64,000 nt of DNA, taken from NCBI GenBank assembly GCA_963700375.1, contig CAVOXF010000005.1, forward strand, positions 1 through 64,000, given 5' to 3'. The notes under the pieces were generated by a model that was given only the letters and a program-made list of their open reading frames with translations, was not told the DNA's origin and searched no databases. The DNA is from JAHEEL01 sp963700375. GTDB taxonomy: Bacteria > Actinomycetota > Acidimicrobiia > Spongiisociales > UBA5794. How positions within the stretch are numbered: position 1 is the stretch's first letter; every line of letters begins with the position of its first letter. Made by a program: the position numbers and the translations under genes. Shown here piece after piece: positions 15,132-24,212 of the stretch.

Positions 15132-15149
15132 GGAAGATGCGGGAGTGTA

Positions 15150-15527
15150 TCAGACCTCAGTGCTAGCCGACATCTCCGGGAGTTCGATCCGGGGGGCGTC
15201 GGCCCACAACCGCTCGAGGTCGTAGAAGTCCCGGGTCTCACTGTCGAACAGATGCACGACGAAGTCGCCGTAGTCGAGCAGCACCCAACGTCCATAGTCG
15301 GCGCCCTCGCGTCGAAGGGGCCGATCGCCCAGTACGCGAAGGCGCTCTTCGACGTCGTCTGCGAGCGACCGAACGTGACGGTTCGAGGTGCCCGAACCGA
15401 TCACGAACACGTCCGTGACGACCAGGAGGTCCGAGACGTCGAGAAGGGCAACACGGTTGCCCTTCTTGTCGATGATGGCTTCAGCGGCGGCGCGTGCCGC
15501 GATTTCTGCGTGGGGGTTGGCTGGGAT
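15150..15527 (-). CDS. rsfS: Ribosomal silencing factor RsfS, with apparent ATC start
   Basis: RsfS/Iojap binds ribosomal protein uL14 on the 50S subunit and blocks subunit joining in starved cells. The protein shows the family core: IIDKKGNRVALLDVSDLLV, TDVFVIGSGTSNRHVRSLADDV, then WVLLDYGDFVVHLFD and the end FYDLERLWADAP. The frame opens after the nadD stop at 15558 but contains no ATG, GTG or TTG before 15410, which lies well inside the conserved domain. A good ribosome-binding site (AAGGAAG) stands just ahead of ATC 15527, which I take as the probable start, giving 125 residues, a normal length. A sequencing error is the alternative. Confidence 0.85.
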   Translation of the reverse strand: MPANPHAEIAARAAAEAIIDKKGNRVALLDVSDLLVVTDVFVIGSGTSNRHVRSLADDVEERLRVLGDRPLRREGADYGRWVLLDYGDFVVHLFDSETRDFYDLERLWADAPRIELPEMSASTEV

Positions 15528-15557
15528 GGGGCTTCCTTCTTCGCTGGTACGCCGATT

Positions 15558-16151
15558 CTAGGTGGCCGACGGCCATGCTTCACGAGGTTCAGCGTAGAGA
15601 TGGTGTTCTTTCACATAGTCGCGCACCGGCCCGGGGACCAGGAACCGGATCGACACCCCGTCGGCGACCCGGCGGCGCAGCATCGTCCCCGAGACCTCGA
15701 GGTCCGGCATGTCGAGCCACTCGACGTCGCCGTCGAAGACGCGGTCGACCTCGACCCGATCGACGCCGGGCCGCGGCACGACCGCGATCCGCACCCGTTC
15801 CATGAGCTCGGCCGCCCGATTCCAGGTCGGCAACCCCTTGGCACTGTCGGCTCCGACGATGAGAATGATGTCCTCGCCCTCGAAGCTCTCGACCGTGTCG
15901 ATGGTGTAGGTCCATCCATCACGGTGAACCTCGCGATCATCGACGCCGAAGTAGTCGACTCCGGCGGTGGCGAGTTCACTCATGCGAAGCCGGTGGCGGG
16001 CTTCGGACACGCCCGTTCCGAGCTTCTGCCACGGACGCCCGGCCGGAATGTAGGTGACCGTATCGACACCAAGTTGGTCGTGTGCGGTCTCCCCGGCAAG
16101 GAGGTGGGCAATGTGCGGGGGGTCGAAGGTTCCGCCGAGGATGGCTCGCAT
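15558..16151 (-). CDS. nadD: Nicotinate-nucleotide adenylyltransferase
   Basis: 197 residues from ATG 16151. NadD transfers AMP from ATP to nicotinate mononucleotide in NAD synthesis. The nucleotidyltransferase signature GGTFDPPHIAHL opens the protein, and the second motif VSGTMLRRRV is near the end; both are diagnostic. Neighbour rsfS follows immediately, the usual actinobacterial order nadD-rsfS. The start overlaps the end of the upstream peptidase gene by 176 bp. Confidence 0.95.
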   Translation of the reverse strand: MRAILGGTFDPPHIAHLLAGETAHDQLGVDTVTYIPAGRPWQKLGTGVSEARHRLRMSELATAGVDYFGVDDREVHRDGWTYTIDTVESFEGEDIILIVGADSAKGLPTWNRAAELMERVRIAVVPRPGVDRVEVDRVFDGDVEWLDMPDLEVSGTMLRRRVADGVSIRFLVPGPVRDYVKEHHLYAEPREAWPSAT

Positions 16152-16632
16152 GGGGGCAAGGATACGGAGTCCGGGAGCCGATGGCACACAGCCACAGCGC
16201 CAGGTGGGGATCGAGGTCACACTGGAGGGCCACCCGCGGGTCGACATACCGATCGCCGATCCGAACGGAGAAGTGGAGTTCCACCCGGCCGTCATGCGTT
16301 CCGACCGTGCCGACGACGACCCCGCGACGCACCTGCTGCCCGGACGCCACGGCTCGCTCCGACAGGTACGAGTACGACGTCCTCACGCCTCCGTGGTCGA
16401 TGGTGACCGTGCTATTCCCAACCACCACACCACTGAACGAGACCGTGCCGTCCCCGGCCGCGTGAACGGCCGAGCCTGCCCCAAGGGCGATATCGATGCC
16501 CCAGTGGCCGCTGTAGCGGCCGGTCGGGAGGAATTCGCGGACAATCGCACCGTCGGCGGGCCTGCTGAGACCCACGCACGATGCAGGGCCAAATGAGGTT
16601 GCCAGGACTACCGCCGCGAGGAATGAGATCAC
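15976..16632 (-). CDS. Secreted M23-family metallopeptidase-like protein
   Basis: 218 residues as an open frame. A signal peptide is clear (SFLAAVVLATSFGPASC), followed by an LytM/M23 peptidoglycan-peptidase domain with HWGIDIALG (HxxxD zinc ligand site) and HDGRVELHFSVRIG (HxH-type site). The fold is complete by about residue 145. The last 70 residues, after WLCAIGS, overlap nadD in another frame and look like non-coding translation (many Pro, Cys, His), so the natural C-terminus may be shorter or have been changed by a frameshift. It probably acts in cell-wall remodelling outside the membrane. Confidence 0.75.
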   Translation of the reverse strand: MISFLAAVVLATSFGPASCVGLSRPADGAIVREFLPTGRYSGHWGIDIALGAGSAVHAAGDGTVSFSGVVVGNSTVTIDHGGVRTSYSYLSERAVASGQQVRRGVVVGTVGTHDGRVELHFSVRIGDRYVDPRVALQCDLDPHLALWLCAIGSRTPYPCPHASHPRRNLRPPAHCPPPCRGDRTRPTWCRYGHLHSGRASVAEARNGRVRSPPPASHE

Positions 16633-16692
16633 GTTGCTCCGGCGCCGTCACCGCAGGAACAATCTATCGCGTTGGTGCGCTGCCGTGAACCC

Positions 16693-17091
16693 TCACGCCG
16701 GCGATCCGACCTCCGCGTTGGCACCGGCACCGATCAGCACACGAACCGTCGCTCGCAACACGGCACCGGTGAACGGCTTCTCGAGCATCACGGCGCCGAG
16801 TTCGGACAGACGGTTCACCACGACGCTGCGAGTCTCGCCCGTTGCGACGAGGATCGGCACGTCGACCGTCGCCGGTTCGGAGCGAAGCCGTTCGAGAACC
16901 TCCCACCCCGGCACGTCCGGCAGGCCGAGATCCAGGATGATCAGTTCCGGCGGGTTCTCGATCGCCGCCTCGAGCCCGGACAGGCCGAGCAGATACGATT
17001 CGATCTCGATCTCTGTGCCACGCATCGTGAGAGCGAGGAGACGCTGGAGCGCCGGTGAGTCTTCGATTGCGATGATTCGGGCCACAGCCAC
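16693..17091 (-). CDS. Stand-alone response-regulator receiver protein
   Basis: 132 residues from GTG 17091. A single CheY-like receiver domain: acidic pair in IIAIEDSP, phospho-acceptor Asp in LIILDLGLPD, Thr in VATGETR and Lys in LEKPFTG. There is no output domain, so it probably acts through protein contacts. No histidine kinase gene is adjacent, so the partner is unknown. The open frame extends upstream to 17184, but the receiver fold begins here. Confidence 0.88.
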   Translation of the reverse strand: MAVARIIAIEDSPALQRLLALTMRGTEIEIESYLLGLSGLEAAIENPPELIILDLGLPDVPGWEVLERLRSEPATVDVPILVATGETRSVVVNRLSELGAVMLEKPFTGAVLRATVRVLIGAGANAEVGSPA

Positions 17092-17229
17092 CCTCTGAGG
17101 TCGATACGACGAGTCGGTTTGCCCGTCTCCCCATAATCGGCAATTGGCCGCCGAGAATTGACCCAAAGGGGTCGTTCGACCCATACGCGCCGAAGGATGA
17201 TGTGCCGCGGTAGAGGCGACCGTGCAGCG

Positions 17230-18330
17230 TCAGGCAAGCACGATCAGGTCGTCACGGTGGATCGCGGCACCGCCCGCGATCGACGTGTGCTCCCCGAGGA
17301 CGTCCGTGAGGGTCGATGCAGCCAGCCCCGCGAGTCCCTTTCCGATGAGTCGTCCGGATTCGTCGTGGACTTCGACGGCTTCGCCCCGCGAGAAGGTTCC
17401 CTCAACCGACGTGATGCCGGCAGCCAGCAGCGAGCGACCTCCACCGACGATGGCCGCCACGGCCCCCTCGTCGACGGTGAGCACGCCCGAGGATGGCAGG
17501 CTGAAGGCGATCCAGAGTTTGCGCGCTCCCAGGCTGGTCGAGCGGGGCGCGACCCACGTTCCGCGCTCGACACCCTCGACGGCACATCTCACGGCATCCG
17601 GGTCGTCGGCTGCCGTCACGACCGTCGGTATGCCCGAATAGGCCGCCATACGAGCCGCTGCGACCTTGGTCGCTACGCCGCCGGATCCGAAGGTCCCTGC
17701 ACCCCCTCCCCGCCTCAGCACGTCGAGAACCTCATCGGTGTGCCGCACGGCGCTGAGCAACTCCGGTTCTGCCACGAGACGGGGGTCGCTGGCGTAGAGG
17801 CCGGGAGTATCGGTCAAGATCACCAGGAGCCCGGCTCCCACCAGATGCGACACGATCGCAGCCAACCGGTCGTTGTCACCGAATCGGAGTTCGTCTACCA
17901 CCACCGTGTCGTTCTCGTTGACGATGGGGACCACACCGAGGGCGAGGAGTCGGTCAAACGCTGCTCGAGCGTGGAGATGAGGTTCGCGGCTGGCGAGCAC
18001 GTCGCGGGTCAGGAGTACCTGTCCAACCACCAGATCGTGTTCGGCGAACGCGCCGGAGTACCGCTCGATCAGCTTGCTCTGACCGACCGCGGCCGCAGCC
18101 TGCAGTCCCGGAACATCCGTGGGACGCTCGGTCACGCCGAGCGCCGGGAGACCCGCGGCTACCGCGCCCGAACTCACCAGGACTGCGGGATGACCGTTCC
18201 TCCTGAGCGTCGCGATCTGAGCAACGATGCGTCGGATCGCTTCGTCATCGATCAATCCCCCCTCGGTAGTGAGACTCGAGGAGCCGATCTTGACCACCAC
18301 CGCACGCCCCGACTCGATTGGGCGTCTCAT
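17230..18330 (-). CDS. proB: Glutamate 5-kinase
   Basis: 366 residues. It phosphorylates glutamate, the first step of proline synthesis. The N-terminal amino-acid-kinase domain shows VVVKIGSSSLT, LVSSGAVAAGL and NENDTVVVDELRFGDND. A C-terminal PUA domain (about 275-360) is present, as in full-length bacterial ProB. The start ATG overlaps the stop of obgE by 4 bases (ATGA), so translation is probably coupled. Confidence 0.97.
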   Translation of the reverse strand: MRRPIESGRAVVVKIGSSSLTTEGGLIDDEAIRRIVAQIATLRRNGHPAVLVSSGAVAAGLPALGVTERPTDVPGLQAAAAVGQSKLIERYSGAFAEHDLVVGQVLLTRDVLASREPHLHARAAFDRLLALGVVPIVNENDTVVVDELRFGDNDRLAAIVSHLVGAGLLVILTDTPGLYASDPRLVAEPELLSAVRHTDEVLDVLRRGGGAGTFGSGGVATKVAAARMAAYSGIPTVVTAADDPDAVRCAVEGVERGTWVAPRSTSLGARKLWIAFSLPSSGVLTVDEGAVAAIVGGGRSLLAAGITSVEGTFSRGEAVEVHDESGRLIGKGLAGLAASTLTDVLGEHTSIAGGAAIHRDDLIVLA

Positions 18331-19601
18331 GGGGCCTCTTCTTCCACGGCGTCCGGATCGTACGTGAACACGAGATCGCCGATTCGAACATCGTCACCGG
18401 GTTCGGCACCCGCATCGCGCAGGGCACGGTCGATGCCGGTCGCCACCAGGCGTTTGGACACGAGGTCTGCTGCCTCGGGGTTGGTGAGGTCGTCGAGGTT
18501 GACGGCACGTGCAGCGACCCGTCCTGAAACCACCCATTCCTCATCGACACGAGCAATGCTGAACGCCTGTCCGAGCGGCCGATGGAGCATGAACCCCTCA
18601 CGTTCAGGTGCCGTGCGTTGCGCGAGCTCGGTCAGGTCGGCGATGCGGTGGAGCAAATCAGTGACACCGGCCCCGGTGACGCCCGATACCTCGACGAGGT
18701 CGAGGCCTAGATCGGGCGCCCAGTCGGTCGGGTACTCGTTCGGTAGGTCTGACTTGCTCAGCACCACGACGCTCGGACGATCGGCGATCTTCGGAGAGTG
18801 CGCCTTCAGTTCGTTCATCAGTACGTGGTACTGCCGCTCAGGAGTGTCGACCTGGAGGTTCGAAGGATCGAGCAGGACCACCAGCACCCTGGCCCGCTCC
18901 GTGTGGCGGAGGAACTCGTGCCCAAGACCCTTCCCTTCTGCGGCCCCTTCGATGAGCCCGGGAATGTCGGCGAGAACGAACTCCCGATCGCCGAGGGAGA
19001 CGACCCCCAGGTTGGGGACGAGGGTCGTGAACGGATAGTCGGCGATCTTCGGTGAGGCGGCGGACACACCTGCGATCAGTGTGCTCTTGCCGGCATTCGG
19101 GTAGCCGATCAGTGCAGCGTCGGCGACGAGTTGGAGCTCGAGATGGAGCGTCTTGTCCTCGCCGTACTCGCCTTGCTCGGAAAAGGATGGGGCCCGGCGG
19201 TCCGGTGTGACGAACGACGCGTTCCCGCGCCCTCCCCTGCCGCCCTCTGCAACAACCAGCCGTTGGCCGGGTTCCACGAGGTCGGCGATGAGCGTCCCGT
19301 CCTCGTCATGCACGAGCGTTCCGAGCGGCACGGCCAGTTCGAGATCGGTTCCATTCTTGCCGTGGCGGAGTTCCCCGGCTCCGTGTTCGCCGTCGCCGGC
19401 ACTCCAGTGGGGTTTACGGTCGTAGCGCAGAAGCGATCCGATCGCCGCGTCGGCAACCAGGATGACACTGCCGCCCCTGCCCCCACGCCCACCGTTCGGC
19501 CGACCTCGCGGTTTGCCCTTGCGCTTCTGGAACGCCGTCACACCCGCGCCGCCCGCGCCGCCGCGTGCGAACAACCGTACGGAATCTACAAACGAAGCCA
19601 T
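18327..19601 (-). CDS. obgE: Obg family GTPase, ribosome assembly
   Basis: 424 residues from ATG 19601. The glycine-rich Obg fold comes first (GGAGGAGVTAFQKRKGKPRG and following), then the GTPase domain with GYPNAGKSTL, DIPGLIEGA and LSKSDL, and a C-terminal OCT domain (about 345-420) as in many actinobacterial and Firmicute Obg proteins. It assists late 50S assembly and stress signalling. It is co-directional with rplU-rpmA upstream and overlaps proB downstream. Confidence 0.97.
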   Translation of the reverse strand: MASFVDSVRLFARGGAGGAGVTAFQKRKGKPRGRPNGGRGGRGGSVILVADAAIGSLLRYDRKPHWSAGDGEHGAGELRHGKNGTDLELAVPLGTLVHDEDGTLIADLVEPGQRLVVAEGGRGGRGNASFVTPDRRAPSFSEQGEYGEDKTLHLELQLVADAALIGYPNAGKSTLIAGVSAASPKIADYPFTTLVPNLGVVSLGDREFVLADIPGLIEGAAEGKGLGHEFLRHTERARVLVVLLDPSNLQVDTPERQYHVLMNELKAHSPKIADRPSVVVLSKSDLPNEYPTDWAPDLGLDLVEVSGVTGAGVTDLLHRIADLTELAQRTAPEREGFMLHRPLGQAFSIARVDEEWVVSGRVAARAVNLDDLTNPEAADLVSKRLVATGIDRALRDAGAEPGDDVRIGDLVFTYDPDAVEEEAP

Positions 19602-19665
19602 GGGGGAACCGTAGTGCGAAGCCCGCATCCAGCGGTCGGGACTTTGACCCAATCCCGGAACGAGC

Positions 19666-19692
19666 GATGCGCCGGCGGGGAGCCGGCGCATC
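19666..19692. terminator. Perfect 11-bp hairpin between rpmA and obgE
   Basis: GATGCGCCGGC and GCCGGCGCATC separated by 5 bases, 32 bases after the rpmA stop. There is no T-run on the minus strand, so it may be an RNA processing or attenuation element rather than a full terminator. Confidence 0.55.
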
Positions 19693-19723
19693 ACATGCGG
19701 ACTATGGAGTACGGAAGAAGCCG

Positions 19724-19972
19724 TTAGGCCAGAACCGAGACGTTGCGACGGCCACGCTTCGTGCCGTACTGGACCTTGCCCTCGATCAGCGCGTACAGGG
19801 TGTCGTCGCCACCACGGCCGACGTTGTCGCCGGGGTGGATGCGGGTTCCGCGTTGACGGACAATGATCGCCCCTGCGTTGACGACCTGGCCGTCGAACAC
19901 CTTCGGGCCGAGTCGCTGCGCTGCAGAATCGCGACCGTTCTTGGATGAGCCGCTCGCCTTGGTCTTGGACAT
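19724..19972 (-). CDS. rpmA: 50S ribosomal protein L27
   Basis: 82 residues. GSSKNGRDSAAQRLGPKVFDG and RQRGTRIHPGDNVGRGGDDTL are the conserved L27 blocks near the peptidyl-transferase centre. The usual MAHKKGGGS start is here MSKTKASGSS. It follows rplU, the universal order. Confidence 0.98.
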   Translation of the reverse strand: MSKTKASGSSKNGRDSAAQRLGPKVFDGQVVNAGAIIVRQRGTRIHPGDNVGRGGDDTLYALIEGKVQYGTKRGRRNVSVLA

Positions 19973-20034
19973 CTCAGCCCTCCTTCTCTTCGGTCTTGGC
20001 CGGCTTGGGGGCCTTCTCAGCCTTGGAGGCCTTC

Positions 20035-20490
20035 TCAGCCTTGGGCCTTCTCAGCCTTCGGGGCCTTCTCAGCCTTCGGGGCCTTCTCAGCCTTCGGGGC
20101 CTTCTCAGCCTTCGGGGCCTTCTCAGCCTTCGGGGCCTTCTCAGCCTTCGGGGCCTTCTCAGCCTTCGGGGCCTTCTCAGCTCCAGGGAGTTCGATCGAC
20201 TTCACCAGGAGCTGCGTGTACTTCTGCCGGTGCCCGGCGCGACGCCGGTAGCCGGTCTTCGACTTGTACTTGAAGATCTCGACCTTCGGGCCGGTCGAGG
20301 CGCCGACGACCTCAGTCGTAACGGTCAGCTTGTCGAGTGCGTCCCGATCGGAGATGACGGTGCCGTCATCCTGAACGATGAGGAGCGGCGTGAACGTGAC
20401 TTCGCCATCGCTCTTGACCCGCTCGACGTCGAGGACGTCACCCTCTTGTATTTTGGCCTGCTTGCCGCCGGCGCGAATGATGGCGTACAT
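20035..20490 (-). CDS. rplU: 50S ribosomal protein L21 with repetitive tail, tail frameshifted
   Basis: 151 residues. Residues 1-100 are ordinary bL21 (MYAIIRAGGKQ, GPKVEIFKYKSKTGYRRR, GHRQ). The tail consists of seven EKAPKA hexapeptides encoded by perfect 18-bp tandem repeats, then EKAQG and a stop. Two bases are missing from the repeat unit at about 20,040. In the restored frame the protein would continue through PKAEKASKAEKAPKPAKTE to a TGA at 19978. Ala/Lys-rich tails on L21 are known in actinobacteria and probably bind RNA; the shortened form keeps the whole core. Confidence 0.96.
   Translation of the reverse strand: MYAIIRAGGKQAKIQEGDVLDVERVKSDGEVTFTPLLIVQDDGTVISDRDALDKLTVTTEVVGASTGPKVEIFKYKSKTGYRRRAGHRQKYTQLLVKSIELPGAEKAPKAEKAPKAEKAPKAEKAPKAEKAPKAEKAPKAEKAPKAEKAQG
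20052..20180. repeat. 18-bp tandem repeat (about seven units) in the rplU tail
   Basis: The unit AGCCTTCGGGGCCTTCTC repeats head to tail with almost no variation. This makes it a slippage hot spot; the broken unit at its left end fits that. Confidence 0.9.
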
Positions 20491-20599
20491 GATCCTTCAA
20501 TGATGATGGTGGTCGGGCCGATTCTCTCGGCGCGCTCAGACGCCTCGCGTACGAAGCGCAAAACAATAATAGCCGGATCGCGCTCTATGGCGATCTGGG

Positions 20600-22138
20600 T
20601 CAGTCGGCGTCCTCAGCGTCGAGCCCTATTCGGACTCCGGTTGCCGCAGCTTCCTCGTGGAGCAGCACTCCCCTCCCGTTGCACTGGGGGCACAATTCGG
20701 AGAATGATTCGAGCAATCCGGCCGACACGTTCTTGCGCGTCATTTCGACGAGACCGAGGTTGGACACGTCGAATACCTGGGTCCGCATCTTGTCTTTCGC
20801 AAGGTGTTCGCGCAGCCGCAGCAGCACCGCTTCCTGGTTCCTCTCGACCTCCATGTCGATGAAGTCGATCACGATGATCCCTCCGATGTCACGAAGTCGG
20901 AGCTGCCGGGCGATCTCCTCGGCGGATTCGAGGTTGTTCTGGAGAACGGTGTCCTCGAGATTGGAGTGACCGACATACCGGCCGGTGTTCACGTCGATCA
21001 CCGTCAGCGCCTCGGTTCGGTCGATCACGATGTGGCCGCCGGATGGGAGCCACACCTTGCGGTCGAGGGCCTTGCGGAGCTGGTCCTCGACGTGGAACCG
21101 TTCGAAGAGCGGAAGCTCGTCGCCGTAGATCTGAACCTTCTCGATGAGGTCGGATTCGGTGCCGCCGAGATAGGACAGGATCTGGTCGTAGGTGGCACGA
21201 GTGTCGACCAGAAGTCGCTTGAAGTCGCGGGTGAAGTGCTCGCGGATCACACGGATGACCAGCGGCGGCTCCTGGTAGATGAGTGCAGGAGCCGAGGCCG
21301 ACTTGGCGTCGCGGTCGATCCCGTCCCAGATATCGGTTAGGCGGTCGATATCCGACTTGATGTCCTCGCGAGAAGCACCCTCGGCGGCGGTCCGCACGAT
21401 GACGCCCATGCCCTCGGGACGAAGCTCGGCGACCAGTTCACGAAGTCGACGGCGTTCATCGTCCGAAAGGCGGCGCGAGATGCCACGCACCTGCGGATCC
21501 GGAGCGAGCACGAGGTAGCGCCCGGCCAGGCTGATCTGGTTGGTGAGGCGCGCGCCCTTGTGCCCCATGGCGTCCTTGACAACCTGAACGAGGACCGGGT
21601 CGCCTGCGGACAGCGCAGTCTCGATCCGCTTCGGCTTGCCATTCATGTCGTACGAGGCGTAGTTCACGTCTCCGGCATACAGAACGCCGTTCTTGCCGGC
21701 TCCGAAATCGATGAAAGCAGCCTCCATACCGGGAAGGACGTTGCGGACCTTGCCGAGGTAGACGTTGCCAACGAGCGAGCGCTTGTCGGATCGAGCAACG
21801 TAGTGCTCGACGAGAACGGGCCCTTCGAGCACCACAATCTGGGTCTGGTGCGGCATGGAGCGCACGAGCATCTGCTTGCGGGCCGTCTCCGGAGGTGCAA
21901 CCACCTCGACGTGAGACGGACGCCGTCGTCGGCGCTGGTCGGTCCGCTGCTGCTTCTGCTTCGGCCGTGGCTTCTGCTTTGGCTTCTGCTGTGCGGTCGA
22001 CGCACGGGCCGTCGTGGTTTCAGCGGTCGAGAACCGCCGAACGGTGACGGACTGACCGTCGACCGTGCGAACGGTGCGCTCCTCCGTCGCCGAACCATGG
22101 CGCAGAATACGCGCCGACTTCTTTCGGAACAATCCCAT
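20600..22138 (-). CDS. Ribonuclease E/G family protein
   Basis: 512 residues. A basic, Gln/Lys/Arg-rich N-terminal extension (about 1-90) precedes an S1 RNA-binding domain (GNVYLGKVRNVLPGMEAAFIDFG) and the catalytic RNase H-like and DNase I-like region. Metal-binding acids are in ALTVIDVNTG and GGIIVIDFIDM, and the Zn-link motif is CPQCNGRG at the end. The actinobacterial homologue is usually called rne; domain length fits RNase G with an N-terminal extension. It processes rRNA and degrades mRNA. It stands just upstream of rplU, as in Mycobacterium. Confidence 0.95.
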   Translation of the reverse strand: MGLFRKKSARILRHGSATEERTVRTVDGQSVTVRRFSTAETTTARASTAQQKPKQKPRPKQKQQRTDQRRRRRPSHVEVVAPPETARKQMLVRSMPHQTQIVVLEGPVLVEHYVARSDKRSLVGNVYLGKVRNVLPGMEAAFIDFGAGKNGVLYAGDVNYASYDMNGKPKRIETALSAGDPVLVQVVKDAMGHKGARLTNQISLAGRYLVLAPDPQVRGISRRLSDDERRRLRELVAELRPEGMGVIVRTAAEGASREDIKSDIDRLTDIWDGIDRDAKSASAPALIYQEPPLVIRVIREHFTRDFKRLLVDTRATYDQILSYLGGTESDLIEKVQIYGDELPLFERFHVEDQLRKALDRKVWLPSGGHIVIDRTEALTVIDVNTGRYVGHSNLEDTVLQNNLESAEEIARQLRLRDIGGIIVIDFIDMEVERNQEAVLLRLREHLAKDKMRTQVFDVSNLGLVEMTRKNVSAGLLESFSELCPQCNGRGVLLHEEAAATGVRIGLDAEDAD

Positions 22139-22395
22139 CGATGAACTCCTTCGAGGCGACTGGGCGCCGACATGGCCGCTGAGCGGGAAGATCCAGCGTG
22201 AGGTCGGGCAACACTGAGTCTCGAAGATCGATCGTCAGCTGATGCCGGTAGACGCTGAACATACGCGCGGGGGCCACTCGGTCCGTCCCAGGTCGGAAAT
22301 GGCGACCGCGGTGTGCGGTCGAACCGTTTCGCATCGTAGCAAGGACGGGCCGGTACCCGAAGGATTCGCCCGGCCGTCCACACTCCGCTACTTCG

Positions 22396-22983
22396 CTACT
22401 CCGCGTCCAGCAGGCTCTCCTGACGCGCTTCCTCCGGGTTGAAGCAGCGGCGGCACCGGGCCTCGTAGGAATCCTGGGCGCCGAGCACCACCAATTCATC
22501 CGATTGCACCACCCGCTGAGTGAACAGGCCGGGTCCACCGCATCGGTGACAGACCGCAAGGGCCTTGGTCACATACTCAGCGCGGATCATCAGGGACGGG
22601 ATTGGCTCAAATGGACGGCCGAGATAGTCCAAATCGAGACCGGCGATGATCAGCTGCTTCCCGGCGCCTGCGAGTTGCATCGCAACACCGACGAGTCCGT
22701 CGTCGAAGAACTGACCTTCGTCGATTCCGATGACCACGGTGCGATCCTCGACGGCATGCAGCAATTCGCTCGAGTCGGCAACTGGGATCGCCACGGTCGA
22801 GAGGTTGGAATGGGACACCACCTCGCCGGTCGAGTACCGGGTATCGATCTCGGGTTTGAAGGTCTGAACCGGGATTCGAGCGATCCCGTATCGGGTGACC
22901 CGGCGGATCAGCTCTTCGCTCTTGCCCGAGAACATGGGGCCTGCGATGACCTCGATCCAGCCCTGTTCAAAGCGTCGGTGCAT
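22396..22983 (-). CDS. tdk: Thymidine kinase
   Basis: 195 residues from ATG 22983 (an upstream ATG at 23013 is possible). Type II thymidine kinase: P-loop AGPMFSGKSEELIRR, IGIDEGQFF (catalytic Glu), IAGLDLDYLGRPF lasso region, and four zinc cysteines (CHRCG, CRRC). It salvages thymidine. The 257 bp between it and the RNase gene show no other gene. Confidence 0.97.
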   Translation of the reverse strand: MHRRFEQGWIEVIAGPMFSGKSEELIRRVTRYGIARIPVQTFKPEIDTRYSTGEVVSHSNLSTVAIPVADSSELLHAVEDRTVVIGIDEGQFFDDGLVGVAMQLAGAGKQLIIAGLDLDYLGRPFEPIPSLMIRAEYVTKALAVCHRCGGPGLFTQRVVQSDELVVLGAQDSYEARCRRCFNPEEARQESLLDAE

Positions 22984-23036
22984 GGACGCTGACTGTAGAC
23001 GGTACGGGGACACTCGGCCAAGGGGACCGCGAGCGG

Positions 23037-24212
23037 TCAGTCATTGACGCTGGTTCGCTCCCCCACCAGCGGCGAACGTCGCATCCACACGGAATGGACC
23101 AAGCCGAGCGCAATGCTCATCGTCACGAAGACGGTACCTCCCGACGACATGAAGGGGAGCGGCAAGCCGGTGACCGGCATCACGCGCACCGTCATCCCGA
23201 TGTTGACGAACACATGGAATGCGATCAGGGCGGCGACACCGGTGGCGACCAGTTGACTGAAGCGGTCGATGGCGTTCGAGGCCGAGGCGAGCGCCCTCCA
23301 GATGATGATGCCGAACAGCACCAGAACGAACAGGCTTCCGATGAAACCGAGTTGCTCGCCGACGGCCGTGAAAATGAAGTCGCTCGACTGCTCCGGGACG
23401 AATCGCAGGTTGGTCTGGGTCCCGTTGAACAGACCCTTTCCGAACAATCCCCCGGTCCCAATGGCGATCTGGCTCTGGTACTGGTTGTACTGCGTGTTGA
23501 GAACGTCGCTGGTCTCGTCGAGGAATGCGGTCAGACGGGTGATTTGATACGCCTTGATCGCCCCCGTCTGAAAGACGCCGACCGTCCCGACCAATCCAGC
23601 GACCAACAGCGCCGCCATCTGCCTCCACGTCGCGCCGGCGACAAACACCATCACCCCCGCGATGAACCCGAATGTGAGCATCGTGCCGAGATCCGGCTGA
23701 AGGAAGATGAGTACGGCCGGGAAAGCTACGAGGATCACCGCCCTCGCCACCCGTTCCCAGTGCATGGGCTTGGCCGCACCCGACAGCAGCATGGCCAAAC
23801 CGAGAATGACGGCCACCTTGGCGATCTCCGACGGCTGGAAACGGATGGGACCAAGCTGAATCCACCGCTGCGCGCCCTTGACCGCCGACCCCAGCGGGCT
23901 GATCACGAGGATCAGTGTCACCACCGAGCCGAGATATACGGCCGGTACCCAGGGTCGGACGAACCGCAGGTCGATCACCGAGACGATGGCGAACGCTGCA
24001 AACCCGATCAGGACGAAAGCGGCCTGCTGCTCGAGTTCTCGAGACGGATTCACGCCAATCGCCTCGAGCCGGGGAGCCGAGGCCGAGTAGATCATCACGA
24101 GCCCGAGGGCCGTGAGCAACAGGTACGGAATCACCAGTGCCAGATCGGGGCGAAGCTGGCGCTCCCGGCGGAGTAGGGACATCTGCTTGCGCTCACCCGT
24201 GTACGACGACAT
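23037..24212 (-). CDS. rodA: Rod-shape glycosyltransferase RodA (SEDS family)
   Basis: 391 residues, about ten TM helices. SEDS features: LLLTALGLVMIYSAS near the start, the catalytic-loop region RFQPSEIAKVAVILGLA, FLQPDLGTMLTF, and GLPLPFMSSGGT near the end. It polymerises lipid II in the elongasome with PBP2, whose gene ends at its start (TGATG overlap), so the two are translationally coupled. The upstream in-frame extension to 24386 lies inside mrdA and is rejected. Confidence 0.96.
   Translation of the reverse strand: MSSYTGERKQMSLLRRERQLRPDLALVIPYLLLTALGLVMIYSASAPRLEAIGVNPSRELEQQAAFVLIGFAAFAIVSVIDLRFVRPWVPAVYLGSVVTLILVISPLGSAVKGAQRWIQLGPIRFQPSEIAKVAVILGLAMLLSGAAKPMHWERVARAVILVAFPAVLIFLQPDLGTMLTFGFIAGVMVFVAGATWRQMAALLVAGLVGTVGVFQTGAIKAYQITRLTAFLDETSDVLNTQYNQYQSQIAIGTGGLFGKGLFNGTQTNLRFVPEQSSDFIFTAVGEQLGFIGSLFVLVLFGIIIWRALASASNAIDRFSQLVATGVAALIAFHVFVNIGMTVRVMPVTGLPLPFMSSGGTVFVTMSIALGLVHSVWMRRSPLVGERTSVND

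Noticed and set aside
17158..19038. 626-codon plus-strand frame opposite proB and obgE
   Set aside because: Antisense shadow; composition and position are explained by the conserved minus-strand genes.
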